Positions 8,501-16,379 of a stretch of DNA of 54,147 nt are shown piece after piece (position 1 is the first letter of the stretch; every line of letters begins with the position of its first letter). Made by a program: the position numbers and the translations under genes. Location: NCBI GenBank assembly GCA_937870685.1, contig CALMZX010000021.1:1-54147 (forward strand), given 5' to 3'. The notes under the pieces were generated by a model that did no database searches, was not told where the DNA came from, and was given only the letters and a program-made list of their open reading frames with translations. The DNA comes from an uncultured Alphaproteobacteria bacterium (GTDB lineage Bacteria; Pseudomonadota; Alphaproteobacteria; Rhizobiales; Aestuariivirgaceae).

Positions 8501-8691
8501 CCGGCGCTGCGCAGGAACACGAAGTCCGGGCGGCCCACCTTGATGCCCTTGGGTTCATTGATGGCGGTTACGTCCGGGGTGATTGATTTGAAAAGTTTTT
8601 CGAGGGCGGGGCGATAGGCGTGTTCCTGTGCCACACCGGATGCGAAAACCTTGCGCACCTCCTCAAGGTAGCCACCCACATCAATCGCCAT
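5506..8691 (-). CDS. Type ISP-like single-chain restriction-modification enzyme
   Basis: Looks like a one-polypeptide DNA endonuclease plus N6-adenine methyltransferase. Visible parts: a PD-(D/E)xK-type motif (PDFVF about residue 52 and CEAKD about residue 75); methylase motif I DPAAGTGTF (about residue 387); motif IV NPPYSG (about residue 508); then a probable target-recognition domain and a conserved C-terminus. No SF2 helicase motifs were seen, so it resembles the helicase-less relatives of type ISP/IIG enzymes. The ATG at 8691 gives 1061 residues starting MAIDVGGYLEEVRKVF, as in relatives; GGGG lies 6 bases ahead. An in-frame start at 8811 would add 40 residues. No partner gene is adjacent. 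The 6121-6850 segment has markedly lower GC than its surroundings. Confidence 0.83.
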   Translation of the reverse strand: MAIDVGGYLEEVRKVFASGVAQEHAYRPALEKLFKSITPDVTAINEPKGIKVGRPDFVFLRSAGKGADITIGHCEAKDVGLGINPKGMSDFNKAQHERYVKALPNLVYTNGLDWRFYKKGELVREISIADFIMGIQSKPDQFTVLAHQLEDFCAERLQTITSAEKLAEMMAGKAVLIKDILFNSLKEDAELQTELVGQYQSFKKMLIHDLSAEDFADIYAETIAYGMFGARLHDKTLESFSRVEALELMPKSNPFLRYLFTYIAGPNLDERIRRTIDELAEIFQATDLPKLFVDFGKFTQRNDPFIHFYETFLAEYNPAKRKARGVWYTPEPVVNFIVRAVDDVLKTEFGLPMGLADTSKVTIDWDTGETRNGKPVKTKREVHRVQILDPAAGTGTFLAEVIKQIAPKVKDVAEGQWSRYVENDLIPRLHGFELLMASYAMCHMKLDMMLTDMGYKPSANPPRMGVYLTNSLEEGEREVQDLFWAKPLSEEARHANTIKRDTPIMCVIGNPPYSGESANKGDWIMGLMEAYKKEPGGKEKLKERNPKWINDDYVKFIRFAEHLIEKNGEGVLGFITNHGYLDNPTFRGMRWHLLKTFDKIWVLDLHGNANKKEISSDGKADKNVFDIMQGVAIVVAAKFQTKPSKDYRLGEIFHGDLWGERSEKYAVLWKEVSKNVSKNLLPNAEPQYPFVNRDFDLESAYRAGFGIQELMPHNSVGIVTARDELAIDMDRNVLWERVQDFIKLPVEDARNKYLLGKDAEDWRVVWAQTDARTNLSSDRIVRMIYRPFDCRWTFFTGTSRGFQCRPRTEVMRHLAFNNNLALCAPSQTKDGFGGIAVKSVAGHKAFGAYDINSVFPLYLYPAEGSLDQTRRVNFDTKIQKAIVGAATESSKPAAAAPRHEGKLKTPDEVAIFDYIYGVLHCPAYRETYREFLKIDFPRVPYPPSPDVFWDVSAKGTELRRLHLMEDAAIGATPYKFTGQGDSVVGKVKYEGGRVAINDTQGFDGVPEIAWNFYIGGYQPAQKWLKDRKGRELSFDDIKHYQKIIKILSETDRIMKTIEMPL

Positions 8692-8949
8692 CGCACGCCC
8701 CTTCAATTCTTCAGCCAACCCTACGCGATTCACCCCTTCCGTCAAAGTTGCAGGCGCAAGCGCCGGGTGGGCGAAGTGCAGCAGGGTGATCATGATCAAC
8801 ACAAACATCATCCCCCGACCCTAGCACCACTCCTTCCCCATGTCAATCTTTTATTCCTATTACAGGATTTTCAATATTTTGTGCCGCCAAATTCTTGCCT
8901 TGGCACATCTGGTAAGGCTCTGGCTTCGATTCCTTCGGGGGGTTCTGGC

Positions 8950-10917
8950 GTGCGGACGGTTCTGGCGGTTTTTCTCTGGCTTCTTGCTGGCCTTGTGCCC
9001 GCCTTGGCGCAGACGCTCACCTCCTCCAACGTGCAGGTCAACTGGCAGGTGGAGAACCGCTTCCGCCTGTTTGCCGATGCGAAGGATTTCCAGGCGCATG
9101 AGCGGGCGTGGAAGCAGTATCTCATCCATGTGGATGGACTCAACCTTGATGAGGGGGCGGAGGCGCGGCTCGTCGCCAACTCGTCGGTGCTCGGCACCGA
9201 GCATGTGCTCAACGACCGCTACATTCCCTTCACCCGGCACCTGCGCCGCAACTATGACTGGAAGGGCTGGGCGGCCGCGCAGGTGGGGCGGCTGTGCTGG
9301 GATGAAAAATCGCGCACCCATTCCGCCTGCGGCAGCAGCGAGGCCTATGTGGTTCCGAAAAGCCACCGGGTGAAGCTGTGGCTGACGCGGCGGGATTCCT
9401 CCGTGCTCATTTCCGAATACAATTGCGAATGGCGCGTCGATGGCGGCGCACCCGAGGTGAGCCCCTGCGACGAGGCGGTGACACTCGACATTCCGTGGCC
9501 CAAGGGCGCATCCGTCTCGGTGGCGGCGGAGGGCGAGAGCGGCATTTCCACCGACATTGAGGTGAAGGACCTGCTGATCGCAGGCCTGGGCGACAGCTTC
9601 GCCTCGGGCGAGGGCAACCCGGATGTGCCGGTGGCCTTCTCCGCCGATGCCCGCTTCCGCAATCTCTATCCGCGCCGGGCGCGCAATGACGGCAGCGGCA
9701 ACGCCCAGTGGATGGATGAACTCTGCCACCGCTCGCTCTATGGTCACCAGCTGCGCGCGGCGCTGCAAGTCGCGGTCGAGAACCCACACGGCGCCGTCAC
9801 CTTCCTCGGCTATGCCTGTTCGGGGGCGGCAGTGGATGAAGGCATCCTGGGCCCGCAGGAGCATGTGGAGTATGTGAGCCGCAACGGCCAGGTGCGGGTG
9901 GTGTCGGGTTCGGGCAAGGACACGCAGATGCGCTGGCTGCTGCGCGAGCTGTGCGTGGTGAAGCCGCAGGCGGAGAACGGCTTCTGGGTCTGCCCCGAGG
10001 GGCAATATCGCCGCCCGGTGGACCTGCTGCTGCTCTCGGTCGGCGGCAATGACATCGGTTTTTCCAGCCTCGTCACCTGGGCCACCTTGCGCGACAACAC
10101 CACGTCGAAACTGGCCAAGTGGTTTGGCGCCACGGTGTCGCCCAAGCAGTTCGCCGCCAACATGCAGAACGACCTTCCGGGGGATTATGCGCGGCTGGCA
10201 AAGGCGATCGAACTTGGCGTGCCCTTGCGCGAGGATGGCGTGGGCTTTGATCCGTCGCGGGTGGTGCTGACAGCCTATCCGGACATTCTTGAAGATGAGA
10301 AGGGCCAGGTCTGCCCCGCCGGTGAGGAAGGGGTGGATGAGGACCTGTATCCGGCCAACCAGTCGCTCGATGTCTGGTCGTCGTGGCTGGTGGTCACGCC
10401 GGGCAAGCTCACGCGGGCGCATGAGCAGCTGGAAGGCCTGCACCGGCGCATGGGCGAACTGGCCGAAGACCATGGCTGGCGCTTTGCCGGCCGTGCCTAC
10501 GAAGACCGGCCCTTCCGCGGGCACGGCTTCTGCGCCCGCAATGCCGCCGCGGGCAAGGATCCGGCTGAACAGCTGATGATGCCCTGCCTCGGCAAGGCGG
10601 CGCGCGACACGGCCACCTGCACGCAAAGCTGGTCCGGCAAGCAGCGCGACTGGCGGCCATACAATCCCGCGACGGAGAACTATCCCTACGCGCTGCGCCA
10701 GCGCTGGGTGCGCTCGTTCAATGATGCCTATCTCGCCATCAACCAGAAGGCCATCACACGTGACGGCTTTGTGGATGAGAAGGCATCGGAGTCGGTGTTC
10801 GTGGAAACGACAGGGGCCATGCATCCCTCGGCGGAAGGCCATGCCGCCATGGCTGATGCCATCCTGATGGATGTGCGGCCTGTGGTGGCGAAACTGCTGG
10901 GTGTGACGGAAGAGTGA
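8950..10917 (+). CDS. Secreted SGNH/GDSL-type hydrolase
   Basis: Predicted exported esterase or lipase of the SGNH fold; substrate unknown. The GTG at 8950 gives 655 residues beginning with a signal peptide (VRTVLAVFLWLLAGLVPALA), preceded by a G-rich ribosome site. A much longer frame upstream reads antisense through the restriction gene and was rejected. Catalytic blocks: GDSFASGEGN with the serine at about residue 216, VGGNDIGF at about residue 365, and HPSAEGH at about residue 625. About 190 residues between signal peptide and GDS block form an extra N-terminal domain that I do not recognise. Many cysteines suit a periplasmic or extracellular location. Confidence 0.83.
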   Translation: MRTVLAVFLWLLAGLVPALAQTLTSSNVQVNWQVENRFRLFADAKDFQAHERAWKQYLIHVDGLNLDEGAEARLVANSSVLGTEHVLNDRYIPFTRHLRRNYDWKGWAAAQVGRLCWDEKSRTHSACGSSEAYVVPKSHRVKLWLTRRDSSVLISEYNCEWRVDGGAPEVSPCDEAVTLDIPWPKGASVSVAAEGESGISTDIEVKDLLIAGLGDSFASGEGNPDVPVAFSADARFRNLYPRRARNDGSGNAQWMDELCHRSLYGHQLRAALQVAVENPHGAVTFLGYACSGAAVDEGILGPQEHVEYVSRNGQVRVVSGSGKDTQMRWLLRELCVVKPQAENGFWVCPEGQYRRPVDLLLLSVGGNDIGFSSLVTWATLRDNTTSKLAKWFGATVSPKQFAANMQNDLPGDYARLAKAIELGVPLREDGVGFDPSRVVLTAYPDILEDEKGQVCPAGEEGVDEDLYPANQSLDVWSSWLVVTPGKLTRAHEQLEGLHRRMGELAEDHGWRFAGRAYEDRPFRGHGFCARNAAAGKDPAEQLMMPCLGKAARDTATCTQSWSGKQRDWRPYNPATENYPYALRQRWVRSFNDAYLAINQKAITRDGFVDEKASESVFVETTGAMHPSAEGHAAMADAILMDVRPVVAKLLGVTEE

Positions 10918-11256
10918 GGCCAGGAGAAATGGGCAGGTGGACCGGTGGAGTCTAGGGAACACCACCGGCCCGGCCCAGCCACAGAGCGCCCCGTGTGACC
11001 GGGTAGCTGGCACAATCCCCTGACAGACCCGCTCTCGCCGCCGTTTCTGGGGACGGCAGCAAATTCAGATCTCGCCGATGGAATTGATGCAGTGGTCAAC
11101 TCAAGTTGACAGGCTTCATATGATGCGCCGCACCTGAATTGTCAATCTATATTGTCAAAAAATGTGAGAATTTTACCCCCACAGCGCTTTCAACTGAGGT
11201 TTTCTGTGTATTTTCCGGCTCTTGACGCTTCAGATCAAACAGTATAACCGTCAACT
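10918..11256. other. Intergenic region upstream of the MarR-type gene
   Basis: No gene seen. The right half is AT-rich and holds two related inverted repeats (11095-11110 and 11250-11265) and two copies of TTGTCAA near 11139-11158. TTGACG (11223) and TATAAC (11244) form a possible promoter with a short spacer of 15 bp. Confidence 0.6.
11095..11110. promoter_or_regulatory. Candidate operator 1 for the MarR-type regulator
   Basis: GTCAACTCAAGTTGAC: 7-bp perfect inverted arms around 2 bp, the size expected of a MarR dimer site. A related site overlaps the regulator start codon. Confidence 0.5.
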
Positions 11257-11265
11257 ATGGTTGAT
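11250..11265. promoter_or_regulatory. Candidate operator 2 overlapping the MarR-type start codon
   Basis: GTCAACTATGGTTGAT shares the full left arm and 5 of 7 right-arm bases with the site at 11095-11110. Because it spans the ATG at 11257, a bound repressor would block the gene's own expression. Confidence 0.5.
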
Positions 11266-11763
11266 GAGATGGCTGACATTGGCGAATTTCTGGCCGAAGA
11301 GGCGCGCGACAACATCCGCACGCTGGTTTATCTCTTCGGGCAGGAGCTGGATGAGCGCATTTCGGCGTTCCGCCGCGACACGCCCTATGAGAACGTGCGC
11401 GCCTCCGACATCCGGGTGTTCGTGCAGGCCGCTGCCGGCACCGGCAGCATTTCCGGCATCGCGCGGCGCCTCGGCATTTCGCGCCAGGCGGTGCACATGT
11501 CGGCGCAGCGCCTCAAGGAACTGGGTGTCCTCGAAATGCAGGCCATCCAGGCCAGCCGCCGCGACATGACCCTGGCGCTCACCCAACAGGGCCGCAGCGC
11601 CATGAAACTCGCGGGCGAGCAGATCCGCAATCTTGAAGCCGAAATCAGTGAAGTGCTGGGGCCGGAAGGGCTTGAAACCCTGCGCAAGACCCTGCGTGTG
11701 CTGATCTCTCACAGCAAATCCAAGTCCGGCAACGGCGCGGAAAGGCTCACGCCACCGGCGTGA
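11257..11763 (+). CDS. MarR-type winged-helix transcriptional regulator
   Basis: 168 residues with one winged helix-turn-helix: DIRVFVQAAAGTGSISGIAR, then RLGISRQAVHMSAQRLKELG, then the wing segment RDMTLALTQQGRSAMKLAGE. Flanking helices suit a dimer. The inducer is unknown. No convincing ribosome site precedes the ATG at 11257, and a TATAAC box 8 bp upstream would start transcription almost at the ATG, so the message may be leaderless. An ATG 12 bp downstream is an alternative. Its 3' end overlaps the convergent MocR gene by 17 bp. Confidence 0.78.
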   Translation: MVDEMADIGEFLAEEARDNIRTLVYLFGQELDERISAFRRDTPYENVRASDIRVFVQAAAGTGSISGIARRLGISRQAVHMSAQRLKELGVLEMQAIQASRRDMTLALTQQGRSAMKLAGEQIRNLEAEISEVLGPEGLETLRKTLRVLISHSKSKSGNGAERLTPPA

Positions 11764-13135
11764 AATCCTCTTCCGGCCCGGATTTCATCAGTTCACGGAT
11801 GATGTCGAAGCCCTTGCGCGTCTGGTGGCCGGATTGCGGCCCGCCAAAGCAGACGCGGATATGGCGGCTGACGCTGCCCTGCGTCAGATGAAAGGCCGTG
11901 CCCGGTGTCACCCGCACCTGGCGTGCCGCCAGCGCGCTGGCAAAGCGCCCCGGCGTCCAGTGCTGCGGCAGTTCCAGCCAGGCAAAGGGCGCGCCCGGCT
12001 CGCAGCGGAACACGCACGCCTTGAAACTTTCGAGAAAGGCGGCGCGGCGCGAAGCCAGTTCATTGCGCCCGCGGGTGAGAATGGAACCGGCCAGATCGGT
12101 TTCGATCCAGTAGCGGGCCAGTTCGCCGCTGAGCCCCACATTGCGCGAGGCCATGCTGCGGATATGGGCGCGCAAGCCGCGCTCCTGCCCCGCCGGCGTC
12201 ACGACAATGCCGATGCGCAGGCCCGGTGCCAGCGTCTTGGACAGGCTGGTGATGTGGAAGGTGCGCTCCGGCGCCAGTGAAAAGAATGTCGGCGGCTGGG
12301 TGCGGTCGTCGAGCAGGCGGAAAATGTCATCCTCAAGAATGGTGATGTCATGTTTGCGCGCCACGGCCACGATGGCATCGCGGCGGCGGCGGCTCATGGT
12401 GTTGGTCGTGGGATTCTGCAGTGACGGCACAAGATAGAGGATGCGGGATCTGGTTTCGCGGGCGGCCCGGTCCAGCGCGTCAGGCAACAGCCCGTCATCG
12501 TCCATGGCAATTGGTACGGGGTTGAGGTGGGCGTTGCGGAAGGTGTTGCGCAGGAGGGCATAGTTCACTTCTTCCGCCATCACGCCCTCACCCGGCTGGG
12601 ACAGCGCCTGCAGCACGGTGACGAGTCCGAGATGGGCCCCCGCCGTGATGAAGACCTGTTGCTCCTGGGCTTCAATGCCGCTGCGCTTCAGCCAGTTCAC
12701 CGCCATGGCACGGTGCTGCGGAAAACCGTCGGGCGGCGCATAGTCCAGAAGATCGAGCTTGCGGGGATCGCGCATCACGCTGGCCAGTGCGGCATCAAAC
12801 TCGTCCGCCGTGACCACGGGCGGCGCGATGGCGTGGCTGAGGTCGATCAGGCCCTCAACCTCCTGGGCTGGCTGCGGCAGGGGCGTGGAATGTTTCTGAC
12901 GGCGGATGTAGCTGCCGCGCCCCACTTCGCCTGCCAGCAGGCCGCGCTCCTCCGCTTCCCGGTAGGCCCGCGTGACGGTGCCCAGCGTGACACCCAGCTT
13001 CCAGGCAAGATCACGCTGCGGCGGCAGGCGCACACCATCCGGCAGCGTCCCTCCCTCCACGTCGCGGGCGATGGCATCGGCAATGGCGAGATACAGGGGC
13101 TTGCTGCGGTCGAGAACGGGGGTCCAAATTGTCAT
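11747..13135 (-). CDS. MocR/GntR-family regulator with aminotransferase-like domain
   Basis: 462 residues: an N-terminal GntR winged helix (SKPLYLAIADAIARDVEGG to VTLGTVTRAYREAEERGLL, residues about 10-70), a linker, and a fold-type I aminotransferase-like domain with the PLP lysine motif HITSLSKTLAPGLRIG. Known MocR proteins use PLP as effector ligand and control vitamin B6 or amino-acid genes. It is divergent from a DUF1127 gene, with a perfect 10-bp inverted repeat between the two genes, which suggests that DUF1127 gene is a target. Confidence 0.88.
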   Translation of the reverse strand: MTIWTPVLDRSKPLYLAIADAIARDVEGGTLPDGVRLPPQRDLAWKLGVTLGTVTRAYREAEERGLLAGEVGRGSYIRRQKHSTPLPQPAQEVEGLIDLSHAIAPPVVTADEFDAALASVMRDPRKLDLLDYAPPDGFPQHRAMAVNWLKRSGIEAQEQQVFITAGAHLGLVTVLQALSQPGEGVMAEEVNYALLRNTFRNAHLNPVPIAMDDDGLLPDALDRAARETRSRILYLVPSLQNPTTNTMSRRRRDAIVAVARKHDITILEDDIFRLLDDRTQPPTFFSLAPERTFHITSLSKTLAPGLRIGIVVTPAGQERGLRAHIRSMASRNVGLSGELARYWIETDLAGSILTRGRNELASRRAAFLESFKACVFRCEPGAPFAWLELPQHWTPGRFASALAARQVRVTPGTAFHLTQGSVSRHIRVCFGGPQSGHQTRKGFDIIRELMKSGPEEDFTPVA

Positions 13136-13170
13136 GGTGACAATGTTCCGATTGAATGGATGATTGCCGC

Positions 13171-13239
13171 ATTGTATCTACAGACAAGCAGGAATCAAGG
13201 GGGCAATTGCTGCCAAAACGCTAATACAATAGATACAAT
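13171..13239. promoter_or_regulatory. Candidate MocR operator in the divergent spacer
   Basis: ATTGTATCTA (13171-13180) and its exact reverse complement TAGATACAAT (13230-13239), plus a third ATACAAT at 13224-13230 spaced one helical turn from the one in the right arm. Such multiple short boxes fit MocR dimers. Inferred from position. Confidence 0.5.
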
Positions 13240-13250
13240 TGAGGTTCACC

Positions 13251-13508
13251 ATGCGCGAGTACATTCTGGAACAGGCACAGTCCCGGCAGCCCCACGGCGG
13301 CCTCACGATGCTCGTCCGCATGGTCAAAAACTGGCGGGCACGGCGGCACCTGCGGCAGCTCGCGAGCCTCGATGACTATCTGTTGCGCGATGTCGGCCTG
13401 TCGCGTGAGGAACTGAGGGCCATGACGCGGCAGCCGCTCACGCTGGACACCCAATGGGAAGCGGACCGGCTGCGGCTGATCGCGTCGCGGGAGCGGACCG
13501 GCAGTTAG
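13251..13508 (+). CDS. DUF1127 domain-containing protein
   Basis: 85 residues, basic. The DUF1127 core is ARRHLRQLASLDDYLLRDVG followed by LSREEL. In alphaproteobacteria such small Arg-rich proteins have been tied to RNA turnover and metabolic adaptation, but the role of this one is unknown. The ATG at 13251 has GAGG 6 bases upstream; an in-frame TTG at 13239 is less likely. It is divergent from the MocR gene. Confidence 0.85.
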   Translation: MREYILEQAQSRQPHGGLTMLVRMVKNWRARRHLRQLASLDDYLLRDVGLSREELRAMTRQPLTLDTQWEADRLRLIASRERTGS

Positions 13509-13537
13509 CCGCTTTGGTGAAGACAATGCACTGTCTC

Positions 13538-13656
13538 CGTCACCCCGGCGAAGGCCGGGGCAAGGCTGCTGGCTTTCGGACAGTCGCACCATCCGGGAAA
13601 CAAGCCGAACGGTGTGTCGCGTCGATAGCCTCGCCCCGGCCTTCGCCGGGGTGACG
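13538..13656. repeat. Short palindromic element, family B
   Basis: A 119-bp element with 23-bp perfect terminal inverted repeats, CGTCACCCCGGCGAAGGCC... and the reverse complement ending TGACG. Each arm is itself a hairpin. It sits between the convergent DUF1127 and FAH genes, where it could also act as a transcription barrier. Confidence 0.88.
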
Positions 13657-13676
13657 AAAACGGGGATCCGCGTGTC

Positions 13677-14522
13677 TTACTTGTCCCGGAGCACCTTCTG
13701 GCGCTGCACACCGAGACCATCAATGCCAATCACCATCTCGTCACCTGGCTTGAGGAAGCGCTGCGGCTTCATGCCCATGCCCACGCCGGGCGGTGTTCCC
13801 GTGGTGATGATGTCGCCGGGCATGAGGGTGAAGAACTGCGAGAGATAGGCCACGATGTGGGCGACGCCAAAGACCATGGTCTTGGTGCTGCCGTCCTGCA
13901 CACGCTTGCCGTTGAGTTCGAGCCAGAGGTGCAGGTTCTGCGGGTTCTTCACTTCATCTGACGTGACCAGCCACGGACCCACGGGGCCGAAGGTGTCATA
14001 GGACTTGCCCTTGGTCCACTGTCCTGCCCGCTCGGCCTGGAACTCACGTTCGCTCAGATCATTGATGGTGCAATAACCGGCGACATGTTTGAGGGCGTCA
14101 GCCTTCTTGATGTTCTTGGCCTTGGTGCCGATGATCACACCCAGTTCCACTTCCCAGTCCGACTTCTTGGACTTGGGCGGAATGGTCACGTCGTCGTTGG
14201 GGCCGGAGAGGCAGGAGACCTGCTTCGTAAAAACCACCGGCTCCGGCGGCACGGCCAATCCGCTCTCGGCGGCGTGGTCGGAATAATTGAGGCCGATGGC
14301 GATGAACTTCTGCGGGTTGGCCACACAGGCGCCGATGCGCGGCTTGCCCTTCACCAGCGGCAGCTTGTCCGGCTTGAGTTTGCGCAGCTTGTTGAGGCTC
14401 GCGGGCGAGAGCACATCGCCGCCGATATCGGCCACCACTTTGGAAAGGTCGCGGATGCGGCCTTCGCCATCCAGCATGCCGGGCTTTTCCTTGCCCTTGG
14501 GTCCGTAGCGCAGAAGTTTCAT
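13677..14522 (-). CDS. Fumarylacetoacetate hydrolase family protein
   Basis: 281 residues, family length. The FAH fold is marked by IGLNYSDHAAESG, the acidic metal-binding segment SDWEVELGVIIG, DLSEREFQAERAGQWTKGKS and the C-terminal GDIITTGTPPGVGMG. Relatives hydrolyse or decarboxylate diketo acids, for example in sugar-acid or aromatic breakdown. The substrate cannot be read from the sequence. The ATG at 14522 lies one base from the stop of the upstream gene, so translation is coupled. The 2-hydroxyacid dehydrogenase two genes upstream supports a small catabolic operon. Confidence 0.87.
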   Translation of the reverse strand: MKLLRYGPKGKEKPGMLDGEGRIRDLSKVVADIGGDVLSPASLNKLRKLKPDKLPLVKGKPRIGACVANPQKFIAIGLNYSDHAAESGLAVPPEPVVFTKQVSCLSGPNDDVTIPPKSKKSDWEVELGVIIGTKAKNIKKADALKHVAGYCTINDLSEREFQAERAGQWTKGKSYDTFGPVGPWLVTSDEVKNPQNLHLWLELNGKRVQDGSTKTMVFGVAHIVAYLSQFFTLMPGDIITTGTPPGVGMGMKPQRFLKPGDEMVIGIDGLGVQRQKVLRDK

Positions 14523-14523
14523 G

Positions 14524-15108
14524 TCAGTCGTCCCATTGTTGCGCTGAGGCATGCCAGCGCGGTTGATATCCGGATTGCAAAATGGCCGCGATTGCGGGCG
14601 GTGTCAAAAGCTTCGCCTGCATGGCGGGTGTGACGGGGACGGCATCCCCATAACCGGCGAAGTCCCAGCGCAGCAGCCTGCTGCCCCGTCGGGCATAAGC
14701 CGCACCATCCATCTCCACCATCACGCCATCGGCAACGGCGGCAGGGTCCACGGGCTCTGGCGCGGCGCGGCGCTCGGCATGCAAGGCCCTGTCAAAATCG
14801 GCGAGCTTGCGTGGACCGAGAAAGGCCTTCGCTTCGTCGCGGCGGCATTCAAAACAGGGCCGGTGCCCGGCAGCCAGCGCTGTCACCTCATCCAGAAAGA
14901 AAAGTTCGGTGTAGCTGTTGCCCCAAACCGCGCGATGGCGGCCCTTGAACTGCATCTCGCAGGCAATCCAGCGATTGCTGGCCCAGCGGCGTCGGCCCAG
15001 CGTCTGGTCATCGCGGTGAATACGCCCGCCGCGGTTTCCCATCAGCGTTCCCTTCGCCGGTGAAGCAACGAGATTGCCCCAGGGATCAACGCGGTTCTGC
15101 AGCGGCAT
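14524..15108 (-). CDS. Conserved protein of unknown function
   Basis: 194 residues, no signal peptide or membrane segment. Notable runs: GTLMGNRGGRIHRDDQTLGR, RRWASNRWIACEMQFKGRHR, NSYTELFFLDEVTALAAGHR and PCFECRRDEAKAF with a CxxC. I recall proteins like it in other alphaproteobacteria but know no function. The CxxC and several His residues could bind metal. It is coupled on both sides: its ATG overlaps the stop of the dehydrogenase gene by one base, and the FAH gene starts one base after its stop. Confidence 0.7.
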   Translation of the reverse strand: MPLQNRVDPWGNLVASPAKGTLMGNRGGRIHRDDQTLGRRRWASNRWIACEMQFKGRHRAVWGNSYTELFFLDEVTALAAGHRPCFECRRDEAKAFLGPRKLADFDRALHAERRAAPEPVDPAAVADGVMVEMDGAAYARRGSRLLRWDFAGYGDAVPVTPAMQAKLLTPPAIAAILQSGYQPRWHASAQQWDD

Positions 15109-16310
15109 CAGCGCGCCTTCCGGGTTGCCTTCTTCTCCGGCGGCGGAATGATGAAGGAGGGCGGCGGCATGAGCAGGTTGTGGCGGCCCACCTTCGTGAT
15201 GTCGGTCTCGCCGCAGAGTGCCAGCGTGGTGTCCAACTCACTCTTGAGAATTTCGAGGGCGCGCGTCACGCCAGACTGGCCTGCCGCACCCAGGCCATAA
15301 ATATAAGAGCGGCCGATGAAGGTGCCCTTGGCGCCCATGGCCATGGCCTTCATCACATCCATGCCGGTGCGGATGCCACTGTCGATGTAGACGTCGGTCT
15401 TGTGGCCGACGGCATCGACGATCGGGGCAAGCATGTCGATGGTGGCAGGTGCGCCATCCAGCTGGCGGCCACCATGGTTGGAAACGATGATTCCGTCCGA
15501 GCCCAGTTCGGCTGCCGTGATGGCGTCATCGACATCATTGATGCCCTTGAGCAGCAGCTTGCCACCCCATTCCTTGCGGATGAATTCCACCGATGACCAG
15601 TCCAGCGTCTGGTCAAACTGGCTGTTGGCCCAGTGCGAGAGATCTGCAATGTTCGCGACATCCTTCACGTGCCCCATGATGTTGCCGAAGGTGCGGTTCT
15701 TCGTGGCCAGCATGCCGAGGCACCAGCGCGGCTTGGTCATCATGTTGATGATGTTGGCCAGCGTCAGGCGCGGCGGGGTGGACAGGCCGTTGCGGATGTC
15801 CTTGTGGCGCTGGCCGAGGATCTGCAGGTCGAGCGTCAGCACCAGGGCCGAGCACTTCGCATCCTTGGCGCGCTGCACGAGACGGCGCACATAGTCGCGG
15901 TCGCGCATCACGTAGAGCTGGAACCAGAACGGCTTCGCCACCTTGCTTGCGACTTCCTCCAGCGAGCACACACTCATGGTGGAGAGCGTGAAGGGCACAC
16001 CGAATTCCTGTGCGGCGCGGGCGGCGAGAATTTCACCGTCGGCATGCTGCATGCCGGTCGAGCCCACCGGAGCGAGCGCCACGGGCATGGCCACCTCTTC
16101 GCCCAGCATGGTGGATTTCAGCGAGCGCCCCGAGATGTTGCGGGCCACACGCTGGCGCAGGCGGTACTTCGCGAAGGCCGTGGTGTTCTCGATGAAGGTA
16201 CCAGTGGTGTAGGAGCCGGTCTCGCAATAGTCATGGAACATGCGCGGCACGCGGCGGCGATAGAGTTCGTAGAGGTCGGCAATGGAAGGGGCTTGCGCAG
16301 GATTCAGCAT
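15108..16310 (-). CDS. FMN-dependent alpha-hydroxy-acid dehydrogenase (lactate dehydrogenase type)
   Basis: 400 residues, TIM-barrel flavoenzyme that oxidises L-2-hydroxy acids to 2-oxo acids. Signatures: PVALAPVGSTGMQHADGE, the FMN-contacting PFWFQLYVMRDR, the active-site motif SNHGGRQLDGAPATIDML with the catalytic His, and YIDSGIRTGMDVMKAMAMGA. It resembles LldD, but glycolate or other 2-hydroxyacid substrates cannot be excluded. First gene of a three-gene coupled operon with the unknown protein and the FAH hydrolase. Confidence 0.88.
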   Translation of the reverse strand: MLNPAQAPSIADLYELYRRRVPRMFHDYCETGSYTTGTFIENTTAFAKYRLRQRVARNISGRSLKSTMLGEEVAMPVALAPVGSTGMQHADGEILAARAAQEFGVPFTLSTMSVCSLEEVASKVAKPFWFQLYVMRDRDYVRRLVQRAKDAKCSALVLTLDLQILGQRHKDIRNGLSTPPRLTLANIINMMTKPRWCLGMLATKNRTFGNIMGHVKDVANIADLSHWANSQFDQTLDWSSVEFIRKEWGGKLLLKGINDVDDAITAAELGSDGIIVSNHGGRQLDGAPATIDMLAPIVDAVGHKTDVYIDSGIRTGMDVMKAMAMGAKGTFIGRSYIYGLGAAGQSGVTRALEILKSELDTTLALCGETDITKVGRHNLLMPPPSFIIPPPEKKATRKAR

Positions 16311-16379
16311 CGGGTCCGGGTCCGGTGAGGATTTCCCCGGACCTCTAGCTGATATAACAGTTGCCGGAAAGGGCCGAAA

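Noticed and set aside
8620-8949. N-terminal extension of the SGNH hydrolase by 110 residues.
   Set aside because: It would be antisense to the restriction gene, and a clear signal peptide begins at the GTG at 8950.
8860-11013. Long open frame (717 codons) on the minus strand over the SGNH hydrolase gene.
   Set aside because: It mirrors the GC-rich codon pattern of the real gene, has no signal, motif or ribosome site, and the plus-strand frame has all catalytic blocks.
13538-13656. Classical insertion sequence or MITE with target-site duplication.
   Set aside because: Terminal inverted repeats are clear, but no flanking duplication could be found for this or the other CGTCA-ended elements, and no transposase gene is present in the window.
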